Positions 41,183 through 49,454 of a stretch of 64,000 nucleotides of DNA are shown here, piece by piece. A program made the translations under genes and the position numbers. Within the stretch, counting starts at the first letter, position 1; each line of letters starts with the position of its first letter. The notes under the pieces were generated by a model. It saw only the letters and a list, made by a program, of their open reading frames with translations. It was not told the origin of the DNA and did no database searches. This stretch comes from Streptomyces iranensis (GTDB lineage Bacteria > Actinomycetota > Actinomycetes > Streptomycetales > Streptomycetaceae). Where the stretch lies: positions 124,001 through 188,000 of the forward strand of contig NZ_JAGGLR010000015.1 of NCBI RefSeq assembly GCF_017874715.1. Direction: 5' to 3'.

Positions 41183-42162
41183 CCGACGGCCCCACGACCG
41201 GCCCCACGGCCGACCGCCCGCTGACCGTAGGCCCTACCGCCGGGGAGCCGCCGACTGGAGGACCACCGGCCGGAGGCTCTACGACTGGAGGACCACCGAC
41301 TGGAGGGCCCACCACGTCCGCGGCGCTTACGCCCCTCGTACGGGCCGCTTCCGCGCGCGGGATCACCACCCTCACCCTGGACTCGCCGCACAACCGCAAC
41401 GCCCTCTCCTCGCGCCTGGTCGCCGAGTTGCGCGAGGCGCTGGCGGCGGCCGGACGGGACGACCGGGTGCGGGCGGTGCTGCTCACCCACACCGGCACCA
41501 CCTTCTGCGCGGGCGCGGATCTGACCGAACCGCCCTCGGCGTCCGGGGCGTCCGGGCTGGTGGACCTGTTGCGGTCGATCGTGGAGCTGCCCAAGCCGGT
41601 GGTCGCCCGCGTCACCGGGCATGTACGGGCCGGTGGGCTCGGGCTGCTCGGGGCCTGCGACATCTCGGCGGCCGGGCGCGGCGCGAGCTTCGCCTTCACC
41701 GAGGCCCGGCTCGGCCTCGCCCCGGCCGTCATCTCGATGCCGCTGCTGCCCCGGCTGGACCGGCGCGCGGCGGCCCGCTACTACCTCACGGGTGAGCGGT
41801 TCGACGCCGCCGAGGCGGCCCGGATCGGGCTGGTGACGATCGCGGACCCGGAGGGGGACGCGGACGAGGCGCTGGCGCCGGTCCTCGACGGGCTGCGCCG
41901 GGGCTCCCCGCAGGGCCTGGCCGAGTCCAAGCGGCTGGTGACAGCCGACGTGCTGCGCGCCTTCGACCGGGACGGCGAGGCGCTCGCCGCGCTGTCGGCC
42001 CGTCTCTTCGCCTCCGAGGAGGCGCGTGAGGGCATGACGTCGTTCCTGGAGCGGCGCGACCCGGCGTGGGTGCGGCAGACGGCGGCCGACGCGGGGGCGA
42101 TACCGGACGCGGGGGCGGCAGGGGACACGGCGGCCACGGGCTCCGCCGGGGCGTCCCGATGA
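41179..42162 (+). CDS. Enoyl-CoA hydratase/isomerase family protein
   Basis: A 327-residue crotonase-fold protein. Conserved parts are ITTLTLDSPHNRNALSSRLV, the oxyanion-hole segment TTFCAGADLTEPPS, VRAGGLGLLGACDISAAGRG and FAFTEARLGLAPAVISMPLL, whose Glu is in the catalytic position. The first about 50 residues are a Thr/Gly/Pro repeat (GPTAGEPPTGGPPAGGSTTG) from repetitive DNA. The ATG overlaps the ligase stop and the TGA overlaps the TetR start. It probably hydrates the unsaturated or carboxylated acyl-CoA. HMG-CoA-forming activity is possible but unproven. Confidence 0.9.
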   Translation: MTDGPTTGPTADRPLTVGPTAGEPPTGGPPAGGSTTGGPPTGGPTTSAALTPLVRAASARGITTLTLDSPHNRNALSSRLVAELREALAAAGRDDRVRAVLLTHTGTTFCAGADLTEPPSASGASGLVDLLRSIVELPKPVVARVTGHVRAGGLGLLGACDISAAGRGASFAFTEARLGLAPAVISMPLLPRLDRRAAARYYLTGERFDAAEAARIGLVTIADPEGDADEALAPVLDGLRRGSPQGLAESKRLVTADVLRAFDRDGEALAALSARLFASEEAREGMTSFLERRDPAWVRQTAADAGAIPDAGAAGDTAATGSAGASR

Positions 42163-42872
42163 CCCCCCGTACGGCATTGCGCGACCCCAAGCAGGACCGC
42201 AGCCGCGCCACCCGTAGGCGGCTGCTGGAAGCCGCCGTGGCCTGCCTCGCCGAGCGCGGCTGGGCCGGTTCCACGGTCGCGGTGGTCGCCGAGCGGGCCG
42301 GGGTGTCGCGGGGCGCGGCCCAGCACCACTTCCCGACCCGCGAGGACCTCTTCACGGCCGCCGTCGAGCATGTCGCCGAGGAGCGCTCGGCGGAGCTGCG
42401 CGCCCTCCCCGCCCCGTACGGGGAGGGCCGCGTCCCCGCGGTGGTCGAGGCGCTGGTCACCCTCTACACCGGCCCGCTCTTCCGGGCCGCACTCCAGCTG
42501 TGGGTGGCGGCCTCGTACGAGGAGCAGTTGGGCGCCCGGGTGACCGCCCTGGAGGCGAAGATCGGCCGGGAGACGCATCGGATGGCGGTGGAGCTGCTGG
42601 GTGCCGACGAGTCGGTGCCGGGCGTCCGGGAGGCTGTCCAGGGGCTGCTCGACATGGGACGGGGCCTCGGCCTGGCCAATCTGCTGACGGACGACGGCCA
42701 CCGCCGGGAGCGGGTGGTGACCCAGTGGTCGCGGATCCTGGAGGGGATCCTGACCCCGAAGGATCCGGACGACCACCCGGTCGGCGACAGCCCCGCCGAC
42801 GACAGCCCTGCCAACGACCGCCCCGCCGACGACCATCCGGCCCACGACCGCCCCGCCCCGGCCGCCTCCTGA
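42159..42872 (+). CDS. TetR-family regulator of the catabolic operon
   Basis: A 237-residue protein with an N-terminal TetR helix-turn-helix (RSRATRRRLLEAAVACLAER, VAVVAERAGVSRGAAQHHFP, TREDLFTAAVEHV) and an all-helical ligand domain. The last about 30 residues are five-residue repeats (DSPAD, DSPAN, DRPAD, DHPAH) from a 15-bp minisatellite. It is the last gene of the operon, ATGA-coupled to the hydratase, and is presumed to repress the operon until an acyl-CoA intermediate binds. The likely site is the inverted repeat at 31483-31494. Confidence 0.92.
   Translation: MTPRTALRDPKQDRSRATRRRLLEAAVACLAERGWAGSTVAVVAERAGVSRGAAQHHFPTREDLFTAAVEHVAEERSAELRALPAPYGEGRVPAVVEALVTLYTGPLFRAALQLWVAASYEEQLGARVTALEAKIGRETHRMAVELLGADESVPGVREAVQGLLDMGRGLGLANLLTDDGHRRERVVTQWSRILEGILTPKDPDDHPVGDSPADDSPANDRPADDHPAHDRPAPAAS
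42785..42860. repeat. 15-bp in-frame repeat in the TetR tail
   Basis: Five degenerate 15-bp units encode D-[SRH]-P-A-[DNH], extending the TetR C terminus. Confidence 0.82.
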
Positions 42873-42921
42873 CCGACCGCCTCCTGACCGACCGCGAGCT
42901 GACCTACCGCGAGGCGGTGTC
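42862..42921. repeat. 15-bp repeat holding the stops of two convergent genes
   Basis: Units at 42862, 42877, 42892 and 42907 (ccgcctcctgaccga and variants). TGA in the first (42870-42872) is the TetR stop and recurs in frame in units two and three. cta at 42904-42906, the junction of units three and four, is the TAG stop of citrate synthase on the other strand. Confidence 0.9.
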
Positions 42922-44007
42922 CCCGTAGCCGTCGACCTCGTGCGGGCTGCGCGTGCCGGGGCCGATGTACCGGGCCGACGGGCGCACCAGACGGCCGGTC
43001 CGCTTCTGCTCCAGGATGTGCGCGCTCCAGCCCGCGGTACGGGCGCAGGTGAACATCGAGGTGAACATGGGCGCCGGGACCTCGGCGAAGTCCAGCACGA
43101 TGGCCGCCCAGAACTCCACGTTCGTCGCCAGCACCCGGTCCGGCCTGCGGTTGTGCAGCTCGTCGAGGGCGGCCCGCTCCAGTGCCTCGGCGACCTCGAA
43201 GCGCGGTGCGCCCAGCTCCTTGGCGGTGCGCCGCAGCACCCGCGCCCGCGGGTCCTCGGCGCGGTAGACCCGGTGGCCGAAGCCCATCAGCCGCTCGCCC
43301 CGGTCCAGGGCCTGCTTGACGTAGCGGGTGGCGTCCCCGGTGCGCTCGATCTCCTCGATCATGCCGAGCACCCGGGAGGGCGCGCCGCCGTGCAGCGGCC
43401 CCGACATGGCGCCCACCGCGCCGGAGAGCGCGGCGGCCACATCGGCGCCGGTGGAGGCGACGACGCGGGCGGTGAAGGTGGAGGCGTTCATGCCGTGCTC
43501 GGCCGCCGAGGTCCAGTACGCGTCGACGGCGGCCACGTGCTTGGGGTCCGGCTCACCGCGCCAGCGCCGCATGAAGCGCTCCACGATGGTTCCGGCCTTG
43601 TCGATCTCCCGCTGCGGCACCATCGGCCTCCCCTGGCCACGGGCCGACTGGGCCACGTAGGACAGGGCCATCACCGCCGCGCGCGCCAGGTCCTCACGGG
43701 CCTGCTCCTCGTCGATGTCCAGCAGCGGTTTGAGGCCCCAGACGGGCGCGAGCATGGCCAGCGCGGACTGCACATCGACCCGGACGTCCCCGGAGTGGAC
43801 CGGGATGGGGAACGGCTCGGCGGCCGGCAGCCCCGGGTTGAAGGCGCCGTCGACCAGCAGACCCCAGACGTTCCCGAAGGAGACATGGCCCACCAGGTCC
43901 TCGATGTCCACGCCTCGGTAGCGGAGCGCGCCGCCCTCCTTGTCGGGTTCGGCGATCTCCGTCTCGAACGCGACGACTCCTTCGAGTCCGGGTACGAAGT
44001 CGGACAT
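42904..44007 (-). CDS. Citrate synthase-family protein (citrate synthase 2)
   Basis: A 367-residue enzyme of the citrate/methylcitrate synthase family, shorter than the roughly 430-residue main form. The catalytic residues are in place: His in GPLHGGAPSRVL, His in MGFGHRVYRAEDPR and Asp in AAIVLDFAEVPAP. ATG 44007 starts MSDFVPGLEGVVAFETEIAE and has GAGGAG seven bases upstream. It condenses oxaloacetate with acetyl-CoA or a related acyl-CoA. A 2-methylcitrate role is possible. Divergent from pdxH. Confidence 0.9.
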   Translation of the reverse strand: MSDFVPGLEGVVAFETEIAEPDKEGGALRYRGVDIEDLVGHVSFGNVWGLLVDGAFNPGLPAAEPFPIPVHSGDVRVDVQSALAMLAPVWGLKPLLDIDEEQAREDLARAAVMALSYVAQSARGQGRPMVPQREIDKAGTIVERFMRRWRGEPDPKHVAAVDAYWTSAAEHGMNASTFTARVVASTGADVAAALSGAVGAMSGPLHGGAPSRVLGMIEEIERTGDATRYVKQALDRGERLMGFGHRVYRAEDPRARVLRRTAKELGAPRFEVAEALERAALDELHNRRPDRVLATNVEFWAAIVLDFAEVPAPMFTSMFTCARTAGWSAHILEQKRTGRLVRPSARYIGPGTRSPHEVDGYGDTASR

Positions 44008-44348
44008 CAGGCGGCTCCTCATTGCGGGACGACGGTCGGCGGCGGACGGTGCCGGAACGGTTACGCGGCCGCCTGACACGGCTCGCGGTCCGTACCGGTC
44101 ACTCCGTGATGTGCCCCGTGCGGGTGGTGGTCACCCAACCGCGGCGGGGAGTGACCTCCGGGACACGGGGGGTGGTGCCTGCCCAGGCGCCGAACAGGCG
44201 GCGCGTGGTTCGCTCAGTCTGGTATGTGCGCTGCCCATGGGGAAGCGTGAGAAGTGGCACATCCCCTCCGGATCGCCGGAGGGTTACGGGGTGCGGGGGT
44301 GGGGGAGGGAGAGCGCTCTTCCGGGGCCGCCCGTGCGACGGACCGATG
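44008..44348. other. Divergent promoter region citrate synthase / pdxH
   Basis: No gene is supported. It contains a hairpin CCCTCCGG-atcg-CCGGAGGG (44264-44283) and a short palindrome AGAGCGCTCT near 44309, both close to the pdxH start. No known riboswitch pattern was recognised. Confidence 0.6.
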
Positions 44349-45059
44349 ATGTTGCAAGATATGCCCGTGCCTCACGTTGACTCGGAGCCCTCGGCTTCCT
44401 CCGCGCGTTCGTACGACCCGGCCGCCATGCGCGAGCACTATCGAGCGGCCGGCTTCGACGAGGCGGACCTGGCGGGTGATCCGTTCCGGCAGTTCACCCG
44501 GTGGTTCGAGGACGCCGTCGGCAGTGGGCTGTTCGAGCCGAATGCCATGGTCGTCTCGACGGCCGACGCGCAGGGCCGCCCCAGTTCCCGCACGGTCCTG
44601 ATGAAGAGCTTCGACGAGCGCGGCTTCGTCTTCTACACCAACTACGGCTCCCGCAAGGGCCGTGAGCTGGGCGAGAACCCGCATGTCGCGCTGCTCTTCC
44701 CCTGGCACCCCATCGCCCGGCAGGTGATCGTGACGGGCACCGCGCGGCGCACCGGCCGTGACGAGACGGCGGCGTACTTCCGCACCCGGCCGCACGGCTC
44801 GCAGCTGGGGGCGTGGGCGAGCTCGCAGTCCACGGTGGTGGGCTCGCGGGAGGAGCTGGACCGCTCGTACGAGGAGCTGGCGGACCGCTATCCGCCCGGC
44901 GAGCAGGTGCCGGTGCCGCCGGAGTGGGGCGGGTTCCGGGTGGTGCCGGAGGCGGTGGAGTTCTGGCAGGGCCGGGAGAACCGGCTGCACGACCGGCTGC
45001 GGTACGTCCGGCTGCCGGAGGAGAAGGGCGGCTGGCGGGTGGAGCGGCTGTACCCGTAG
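44349..45059 (+). CDS. pdxH: Pyridoxamine 5'-phosphate oxidase
   Basis: A 236-residue FMN enzyme that oxidises pyridoxine or pyridoxamine 5'-phosphate to pyridoxal 5'-phosphate. Conserved parts are MREHYRAAGFDEADLAGDPF, AMVVSTADAQGRPSSRTVLM, FVFYTNYGSRKGRELGENPH, FPWHPIARQVIVTGTARR, YFRTRPHGSQLGAWASSQS and the C-terminal WQGRENRLHDRLRYVRL/RLYP. The start is uncertain: ATG 44346, 44349 or 44361 are all in frame. The PLP made is the cofactor of SerC in the same window. The gene end lies in a roughly 20-bp repeat. Confidence 0.93.
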   Translation: MLQDMPVPHVDSEPSASSARSYDPAAMREHYRAAGFDEADLAGDPFRQFTRWFEDAVGSGLFEPNAMVVSTADAQGRPSSRTVLMKSFDERGFVFYTNYGSRKGRELGENPHVALLFPWHPIARQVIVTGTARRTGRDETAAYFRTRPHGSQLGAWASSQSTVVGSREELDRSYEELADRYPPGEQVPVPPEWGGFRVVPEAVEFWQGRENRLHDRLRYVRLPEEKGGWRVERLYP

Positions 45060-45240
45060 TGGGGCGGCTGGCGCCCGTAAGGGGGCGGCTGTGCCCGTAT
45101 GGGGCGCCGAGGCTGTAGGGGCGCTGCGTCCGTAAGGGGAGCGCCGAGGCCGTAAGGGCGCTGTGCCAGTAAGGGGGCGCGCCGAGGCCGTACGGTCGCT
45201 GCGTCCGTAAGGGGGTGCCGACGGCCGTAAGGGCCTCGTG
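45046..45240. repeat. About 20-bp degenerate repeat beginning in the pdxH stop region
   Basis: About nine units related to ggctgtacccgtagtggggc. The first contains the pdxH TAG stop. Units at 45066 and 45087 follow at 20-21 bp, then more diverged gccgtaaggg-type copies. Confidence 0.82.
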
Positions 45241-45326
45241 GCGGGGCCGCCTCGTTCTCGGGGCTCGACCTGAGAACGCCCTGAGAAATCGCTGAGAACC
45301 GCTGAGAACGCCCTGAGAACGCAGAC

Positions 45327-45338
45327 GACCCGCGGGTC
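45327..45338. promoter_or_regulatory. Palindrome GACCCGCGGGTC, copy 1
   Basis: A perfect 12-bp palindrome, repeated exactly 61 bases downstream. The pair is upstream of the PAS/GAF gene and could be operator sites for a dimeric regulator. No known factor was matched. Confidence 0.4.
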
Positions 45339-45387
45339 TGTTCCCCTGACGCCCTGAGGCGGAAGGGGGCCGGTCGGACGTACCGGC

Positions 45388-45399
45388 GACCCGCGGGTC
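45388..45399. promoter_or_regulatory. Palindrome GACCCGCGGGTC, copy 2
   Basis: Identical to the copy at 45327. Flanking bases (gc before, gg after) differ from the first copy, so only the palindrome is conserved. Confidence 0.4.
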
Positions 45400-45692
45400 G
45401 GGTGACTGCTTGGGATTGGCCGGCTGCGCACCTCTGGTGCGCCGGTCCGGCGAATGCGCTGAGCGCGACGACGGACTGCTAGCCCGCAGTCACCTCACGC
45501 GTCCGGATTTCATACATCTGCCGAACCACCTCCCTTCTCGTGTACCGACAGACTAAGAACCCCCTCCTGCCACACACAAGCGAATTTCCGTGAGGCAACG
45601 ATTTCGACGAATGCGGTGTGGCGCGCGTCACGTTCGAGTTCAATGTCCGACGTGCCCCACCACAGACAGCCACGTCCAGCAAGGGGTGTCAG

Positions 45693-47249
45693 GTGAGCGC
45701 TTCACAACGTTCCGAACCCGCACGTCCAGCGCGTTCCGCCCGGTCCTCGCGGGGGGTCCCGGGACAGCCGGGCGCGGCTCCGTCGCCGTCCGGCCGCCCC
45801 GACTGTCCGGACGGCCCCGAGCGGCCCGACTCCGAACTGCTCGCCGCGCTGCTCGACGGGATGGACGCCGCCCTGTGCGCGTTCGACGCCGACGGCACGG
45901 TGACCCACTGGAACCACGAGGCCGAGCGCATCCTCGGGTGGACGGCGGCGGAGGCGGTCGGCCGCAAGGGGCTGGGCGGCTGGGCGGCCCGCCCGGGGGA
46001 CGCCCGGGACGTCGAGGCGCGCCTTACGGAGGCCATGGGCGCCGCGGGGCGCAAGGTGCACGAGTTCGCGCTGCTGACCAAGGACGGCGGCCGGGTCCTG
46101 GTCCGTACGCAGTCCTCGGGGGTGCCGGGCGCGGACGGCCGCCCGGCCGGGGTGTACTGCGCCTTCAGCGAGGTGCACGCCCAGGTCGACCTGGAGCGGT
46201 CGATCGCGCTGAGCGAGGCGCTGCTGGACGACGCGTCCTGGAACGTGGTCCTGGTCGACGCGGATCTGCGGGTGGCCGTCGTCAACGCCAACGCGGCGAG
46301 CGCGCTGCGCACCGCCCGTAAGGCCGCGCCCGGACGGCCGCTGGGCGACTTCCTGGACCAGGGCGTGGAGGAGGCGGAGGCCGCGCTCCAGCACGTCCTG
46401 GCGGAGGGCGTGCCCCCGGCGCCCACCGAGCTGTGGGTGACGCTGCGGGACGCCGACGCCGACGCGGCGGACGGCCTCGAGGGCGCGGAGGGCGTGCGCT
46501 ACGAACTGCTCGACGATGACGAGGCGGTGCGCGGCGAGGGCGGCGACCGGGGCGAGGCCGGGGCGGCGACGCGGCGCCGCTGCTGGCGCAGCGGCTTCCT
46601 GCGGCTGGCCTCACCGCTCACCGAGGAACCGGCGCCGCTCGGAGTGGCCTGGATCTTCCAGGACGTGACGGAGGTGAAGGGCCAGGAGCAGGAGAGCGCC
46701 CGGATGCGCTTCCGGGGCAACCAGCTGCACCGGGCGGCGCGGGCGGCGGCCGAATGCGAGGACTCGATGGAGGCCGCCTCGGTCCACCTGGACTTCGCGC
46801 TGGCGGGCTTCGCCGACCACGCCCTGATCGATCTGGTCCTGGACCCGCCGCCGGGCGCCCCGGCCGACCGGATCCGGCTGGTCCGGGCGGCGGCCACGCC
46901 CACCGGCGCCCCCGGCCCCTGCCCGCCCGTCGTCCCGGGCGGCATCCCGCTGGCCTACCCGGAGGGCCATCCGGCGCTCCAGGCGGTCGAGCGCTGCGGT
47001 TCGGTACGGGCGAGCGCGAGACGCTCGGACGAGTCGGGGGCGGCCCAGTGGGCCGCGGTCCGCAAATGGCCGGAGGGCGCGGTGCACGGCCTGTGCGCGG
47101 TGCTGCGCAGCCGCGGCCGCACCCTCGGCGTGGTCACCTTTCTGCGCACCTCCAGCCGCCGGGCCTTCGACCGGACGGACGCGACGTACGCGGAGGACGT
47201 CGCGGCCCGGGTCGCGGCCTCGGTGGACCTGGCCGTACGCGGGCGCTGA
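45693..47249 (+). CDS. PAS/GAF-domain sensor-like protein
   Basis: A 518-residue soluble protein. After a disordered Ser/Pro/Arg-rich start, a PAS domain (LLDGMDAALCAFDADGTVTH, WNHEAERILGWTAAEAVGRK) is followed by a second PAS-like domain (LLDDASWNVVLVDADLRVAV). A GAF-like C-terminal domain follows (AASVHLDFALAGFADHALID, VHGLCAVLRSRGRTLGVVTF). No histidine kinase, PP2C phosphatase or GGDEF domain follows, unlike the common Streptomyces PAS-GAF-PP2C proteins. It may be a truncated member or a partner-dependent sensor. GTG 45693 is preceded by AAGGGG. Confidence 0.8.
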   Translation: MSASQRSEPARPARSARSSRGVPGQPGAAPSPSGRPDCPDGPERPDSELLAALLDGMDAALCAFDADGTVTHWNHEAERILGWTAAEAVGRKGLGGWAARPGDARDVEARLTEAMGAAGRKVHEFALLTKDGGRVLVRTQSSGVPGADGRPAGVYCAFSEVHAQVDLERSIALSEALLDDASWNVVLVDADLRVAVVNANAASALRTARKAAPGRPLGDFLDQGVEEAEAALQHVLAEGVPPAPTELWVTLRDADADAADGLEGAEGVRYELLDDDEAVRGEGGDRGEAGAATRRRCWRSGFLRLASPLTEEPAPLGVAWIFQDVTEVKGQEQESARMRFRGNQLHRAARAAAECEDSMEAASVHLDFALAGFADHALIDLVLDPPPGAPADRIRLVRAAATPTGAPGPCPPVVPGGIPLAYPEGHPALQAVERCGSVRASARRSDESGAAQWAAVRKWPEGAVHGLCAVLRSRGRTLGVVTFLRTSSRRAFDRTDATYAEDVAARVAASVDLAVRGR

Positions 47250-47295
47250 CGCCGTGCTGGGCAGCGCTGGCGCCGGACCTGGAACCGGTGCGCGC

Positions 47296-47318
47296 CCGGC
47301 GCCCGCGGGGGGCGCCGG
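47296..47318. terminator. Bidirectional terminator hairpin
   Basis: CCGGCGCCC (47296-47304) and GGGCGCCGG (47310-47318) are perfect complements with a five-base loop, between the convergent PAS and SIS genes. Confidence 0.75.
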
Positions 47319-47343
47319 TCGGCGGATCACATGCGGCGGACCG

Positions 47344-48099
47344 TCACCGGCGGTAGAAGATCCGGTCCCCGTACTCGGTCATCACCTTACGGTTCCACTC
47401 GTGGCCGCCGTCCACGTTCCCCGACCTCAACATGGGCGGCTCGATCCCACGCTCGGCCAGTTCCCCGATCCCGGCCGCCACCATGGACTGCATGATCGCG
47501 CTCGTCACGACGGTGGACGCGGGCGCGAAGGGCGCGCCGACGCCGGCCGCCGTGAGCTCCGCGTCCCCGACCGCGATCTTGTTGTCGACGACCAGGTCGC
47601 AGTGGTCCTTGAGGAAGCCACCGGAAGGGTTGCGCGAGGTCGTGCCGGTCGCGTAGCCGACCGAGGTCACCCCGATCACCTTGACGCCGCGTTCCCGCGC
47701 GCTCATGGCCATCTCCACGGGCAGGGCGTTGCGCCCGGACAGCGAGATCACGATCAGCAGGTCCCCGGCCTGGAGCGGGCTGCTGTCGAGGACGGTAGTG
47801 GCGAGCCCGTCGACGCGTTCGAGCGCGCTGCCCAGGGTGGCGGGGACGACGTCCACGCCCACCGCCCCCGGCACCGGCAGCAGGTTCATCAGCGCGAGCC
47901 CGCCCGCGCGGTAGACGACGTCCTGCGCGGGCAGGGAGGAGTGCCCGGCGCCGAACGTGAAGAGGCGGCCGCCCGCGGCGACCGTATCGGCGATCAGGGT
48001 GCCCGCCGCGGCGATATGCTCGCCCTCCTCGTCCCGCACCTGCCGCAGCAGGCCGATGGCCGCGTCGAAGAATTGCCCGGCCGGTTTGGACTCGCTCAT
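47344..48099 (-). CDS. SIS-domain phosphosugar-binding protein (UPF0309)
   Basis: A 251-residue SIS-fold protein. Phosphosugar-binding segments are RLFTFGAGHSSLPAQDVVYR and LIVISLSGRNALPVEMAMSA. The remaining sequence (SVGYATGTTSRNPSGGFLKD, KIAVGDAELTAAGVGAPFAP) matches the UPF0309 family. The family probably isomerises or senses a phosphorylated amino sugar or heptose. The substrate is not known. ATG 48099 has GGAAGG upstream. Divergent from the iron regulator gene. Confidence 0.9.
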   Translation of the reverse strand: MSESKPAGQFFDAAIGLLRQVRDEEGEHIAAAGTLIADTVAAGGRLFTFGAGHSSLPAQDVVYRAGGLALMNLLPVPGAVGVDVVPATLGSALERVDGLATTVLDSSPLQAGDLLIVISLSGRNALPVEMAMSARERGVKVIGVTSVGYATGTTSRNPSGGFLKDHCDLVVDNKIAVGDAELTAAGVGAPFAPASTVVTSAIMQSMVAAGIGELAERGIEPPMLRSGNVDGGHEWNRKVMTEYGDRIFYRR

Positions 48100-48251
48100 C
48101 AACGCGTCGCCTTCCCTGTGGGGGGTTTCGATCATGACGCTGTGAATAGCAGCCCGGTCCCTTGCGGCGGAAGGGGCCGACTCGGCCCCGTTGTCGGTGG
48201 GATGCGTCAGAATTGGTTGAGGGCCACCGCACGACACTTCGAGGGGCACGC

Positions 48252-48944
48252 ATGTCCGGACTGATCGACACCACGGAGATGTATCTCCGCACCATCCTCG
48301 AGCTCGAGGAGGAGGGCGTGGTCCCCATGCGCGCCCGGATCGCGGAGCGGCTCGAGCAGAGCGGTCCGACGGTCAGCCAGACGGTGGCGCGGATGGAGCG
48401 CGATGGGCTGGTCACGGTCGCGGGCGACCGCCATCTGGAGCTGACCGACGAGGGCCGTCGGCTGGCCACGCGCGTGATGCGCAAGCACCGGCTCGCGGAG
48501 TGCCTGCTCGTCGATGTGATCGGGCTGGAGTGGGAGCAGGTCCACGCCGAGGCGTGCCGCTGGGAGCATGTGATGAGCGAGGCGGTGGAGCGGCGGGTGC
48601 TGGAGCTGCTCCGCCATCCGACCGAGTCGCCGTACGGAAACCCGATTCCGGGCCTGGAGGAGCTGGGCGAGAAGGCCGAGGCCGATCCGTTCCTGGACGA
48701 GTCCATGGTGAGCCTGCGCGAGCTGGAGCCGGGCTCGGAGGGCAAGACGGTGGTGGTGCGCCGCATCGGCGAGCCCATCCAGGCCGACGCCCAGGTGATG
48801 TACACGCTGCGGCGGGCCGGGGTGCAGCCGGGCTCCGTGGTGAGCGTCACCGAGTCGGCGGGCGGGGTGCTGGTCGGCAGCAGTGGCGAGGCGGCGGAGC
48901 TGGAGGCGGAGATCGCCTCGCATGTCTTCGTGGCCAAGCGCTGA
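48252..48944 (+). CDS. dmdR1: DtxR/IdeR-family iron-dependent repressor
   Basis: A 230-residue metal-dependent repressor. The N-terminal winged helix-turn-helix (LIDTTEMYLRTILELEEEGV, RIAERLEQSGPTVSQTVARM) is followed by the metal-binding dimerisation domain with the expected ligands (Met near the N terminus; HRLAECLL; HAEACRWEHVMSEAVERRVL). A C-terminal SH3-like domain (SGSVV-type, VVSVTESAGGVLVGSSGEA) completes it. With Fe2+ it binds iron boxes and silences siderophore genes. The gene order beside the UPF0309 gene fits DmdR1 of S. coelicolor. ATG 48252 has GAGGGG five bases upstream. The CDS end (gcgctgac) recurs in a following repeat. Confidence 0.93.
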   Translation: MSGLIDTTEMYLRTILELEEEGVVPMRARIAERLEQSGPTVSQTVARMERDGLVTVAGDRHLELTDEGRRLATRVMRKHRLAECLLVDVIGLEWEQVHAEACRWEHVMSEAVERRVLELLRHPTESPYGNPIPGLEELGEKAEADPFLDESMVSLRELEPGSEGKTVVVRRIGEPIQADAQVMYTLRRAGVQPGSVVSVTESAGGVLVGSSGEAAELEAEIASHVFVAKR

Positions 48945-48963
48945 CGCTCCCTGACCTCGCTTT

Positions 48964-49127
48964 CCAACAGCGCGCTGACCGGGCCTCCCCAACAGCGCGC
49001 TGACGGCGCCCTCCCAACAGTGCGCTGACGGCGCCCTCCCAACAGCGCGGTGACCGCCCTCCCCATACCGCGCTGACCGGGCCTCCCAATACCGCGCTGA
49101 CCGCGCCTCCCAACGCCGCGCGAACAC
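48964..49127. repeat. 25-bp tandem repeat, seven copies
   Basis: ccaacagcgcgctgacggcg-type units start near 48964, 48989, 49014, 49039, 49063, 49087 and 49110. The embedded gcgctgac equals the last bases of the iron-repressor gene with its TGA (aagcgctgac), so the array appears to have grown from the gene end. Confidence 0.88.
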
Positions 49128-49346
49128 ACCCCCGCACAACCTCCGGCGTCTCGACACGCTGACCGATACACCCGGTTCAAGTCATTCGGCCGTCACGACC
49201 TGCGACGACGGATTTTCCCGATACCGGAGTCAACGGAAACCGAGCGGGCCGGGCCGCCGCGTGCGACGCTGTCGCTGACGCTCGGATCGTCAGGGGAGGG
49301 GATCCGGTGGGCCCGATGGGCTGTGCCGCCGAGGGGGTGTTCTTGA

Positions 49347-49454
49347 GCGAGGGCCCCGGTGCCGTCAGGTGCCGGGGCCTCGCTTCCCCATGTCCCCCCG
49401 GTGGGCCCCGGGTCGCATGGCCCGCGCGAACGCGGCCGGTGCGACCCGGGGCCC
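49347..49454 (+). other. Two consecutive strong hairpins in a leader
   Basis: Hairpin 1: GCGAGGGCCCCGG (49347-49359) with CCGGGGCCTCGC (49372-49383), one bulged G. Hairpin 2: GGGCCCCGGGTCGCA (49403-49417) with TGCGACCCGGGGCCC (49440-49454), perfect, with an inner GGCC/GGCC stem. They may terminate readthrough from the repressor gene or form a structured RNA. Confidence 0.6.

Larger units (their letters stand above)
45060..45692. other. 633-bp intergenic region between pdxH and the PAS protein
   Basis: Left third: the pdxH repeat. 45271-45322: five copies of a ctgagaacgc-like decamer. 45327-45338 and 45388-45399: two identical palindromes. The rest, up to a ribosome site aaggggtgtc at 45681, is less GC-rich and likely holds the promoter of the PAS gene. 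No coding sequence is supported. Confidence 0.65.

Noticed and set aside
31619..42872. A polyketide or other secondary-metabolite cluster
   Set aside because: Carboxylase, ligase and dehydrogenase genes occur, but there is no ketosynthase, carrier protein or other core biosynthetic enzyme.
48964..49127. CRISPR-like or origin-like iterons of 25 bp
   Set aside because: No spacers, no Rep or Cas gene. The sequence derives from the preceding gene end.
49190..49400. c-di-AMP (ydaO) or other riboswitch before the hydrolase-fold gene
   Set aside because: I could not match the conserved core, and the downstream gene is not a typical target.
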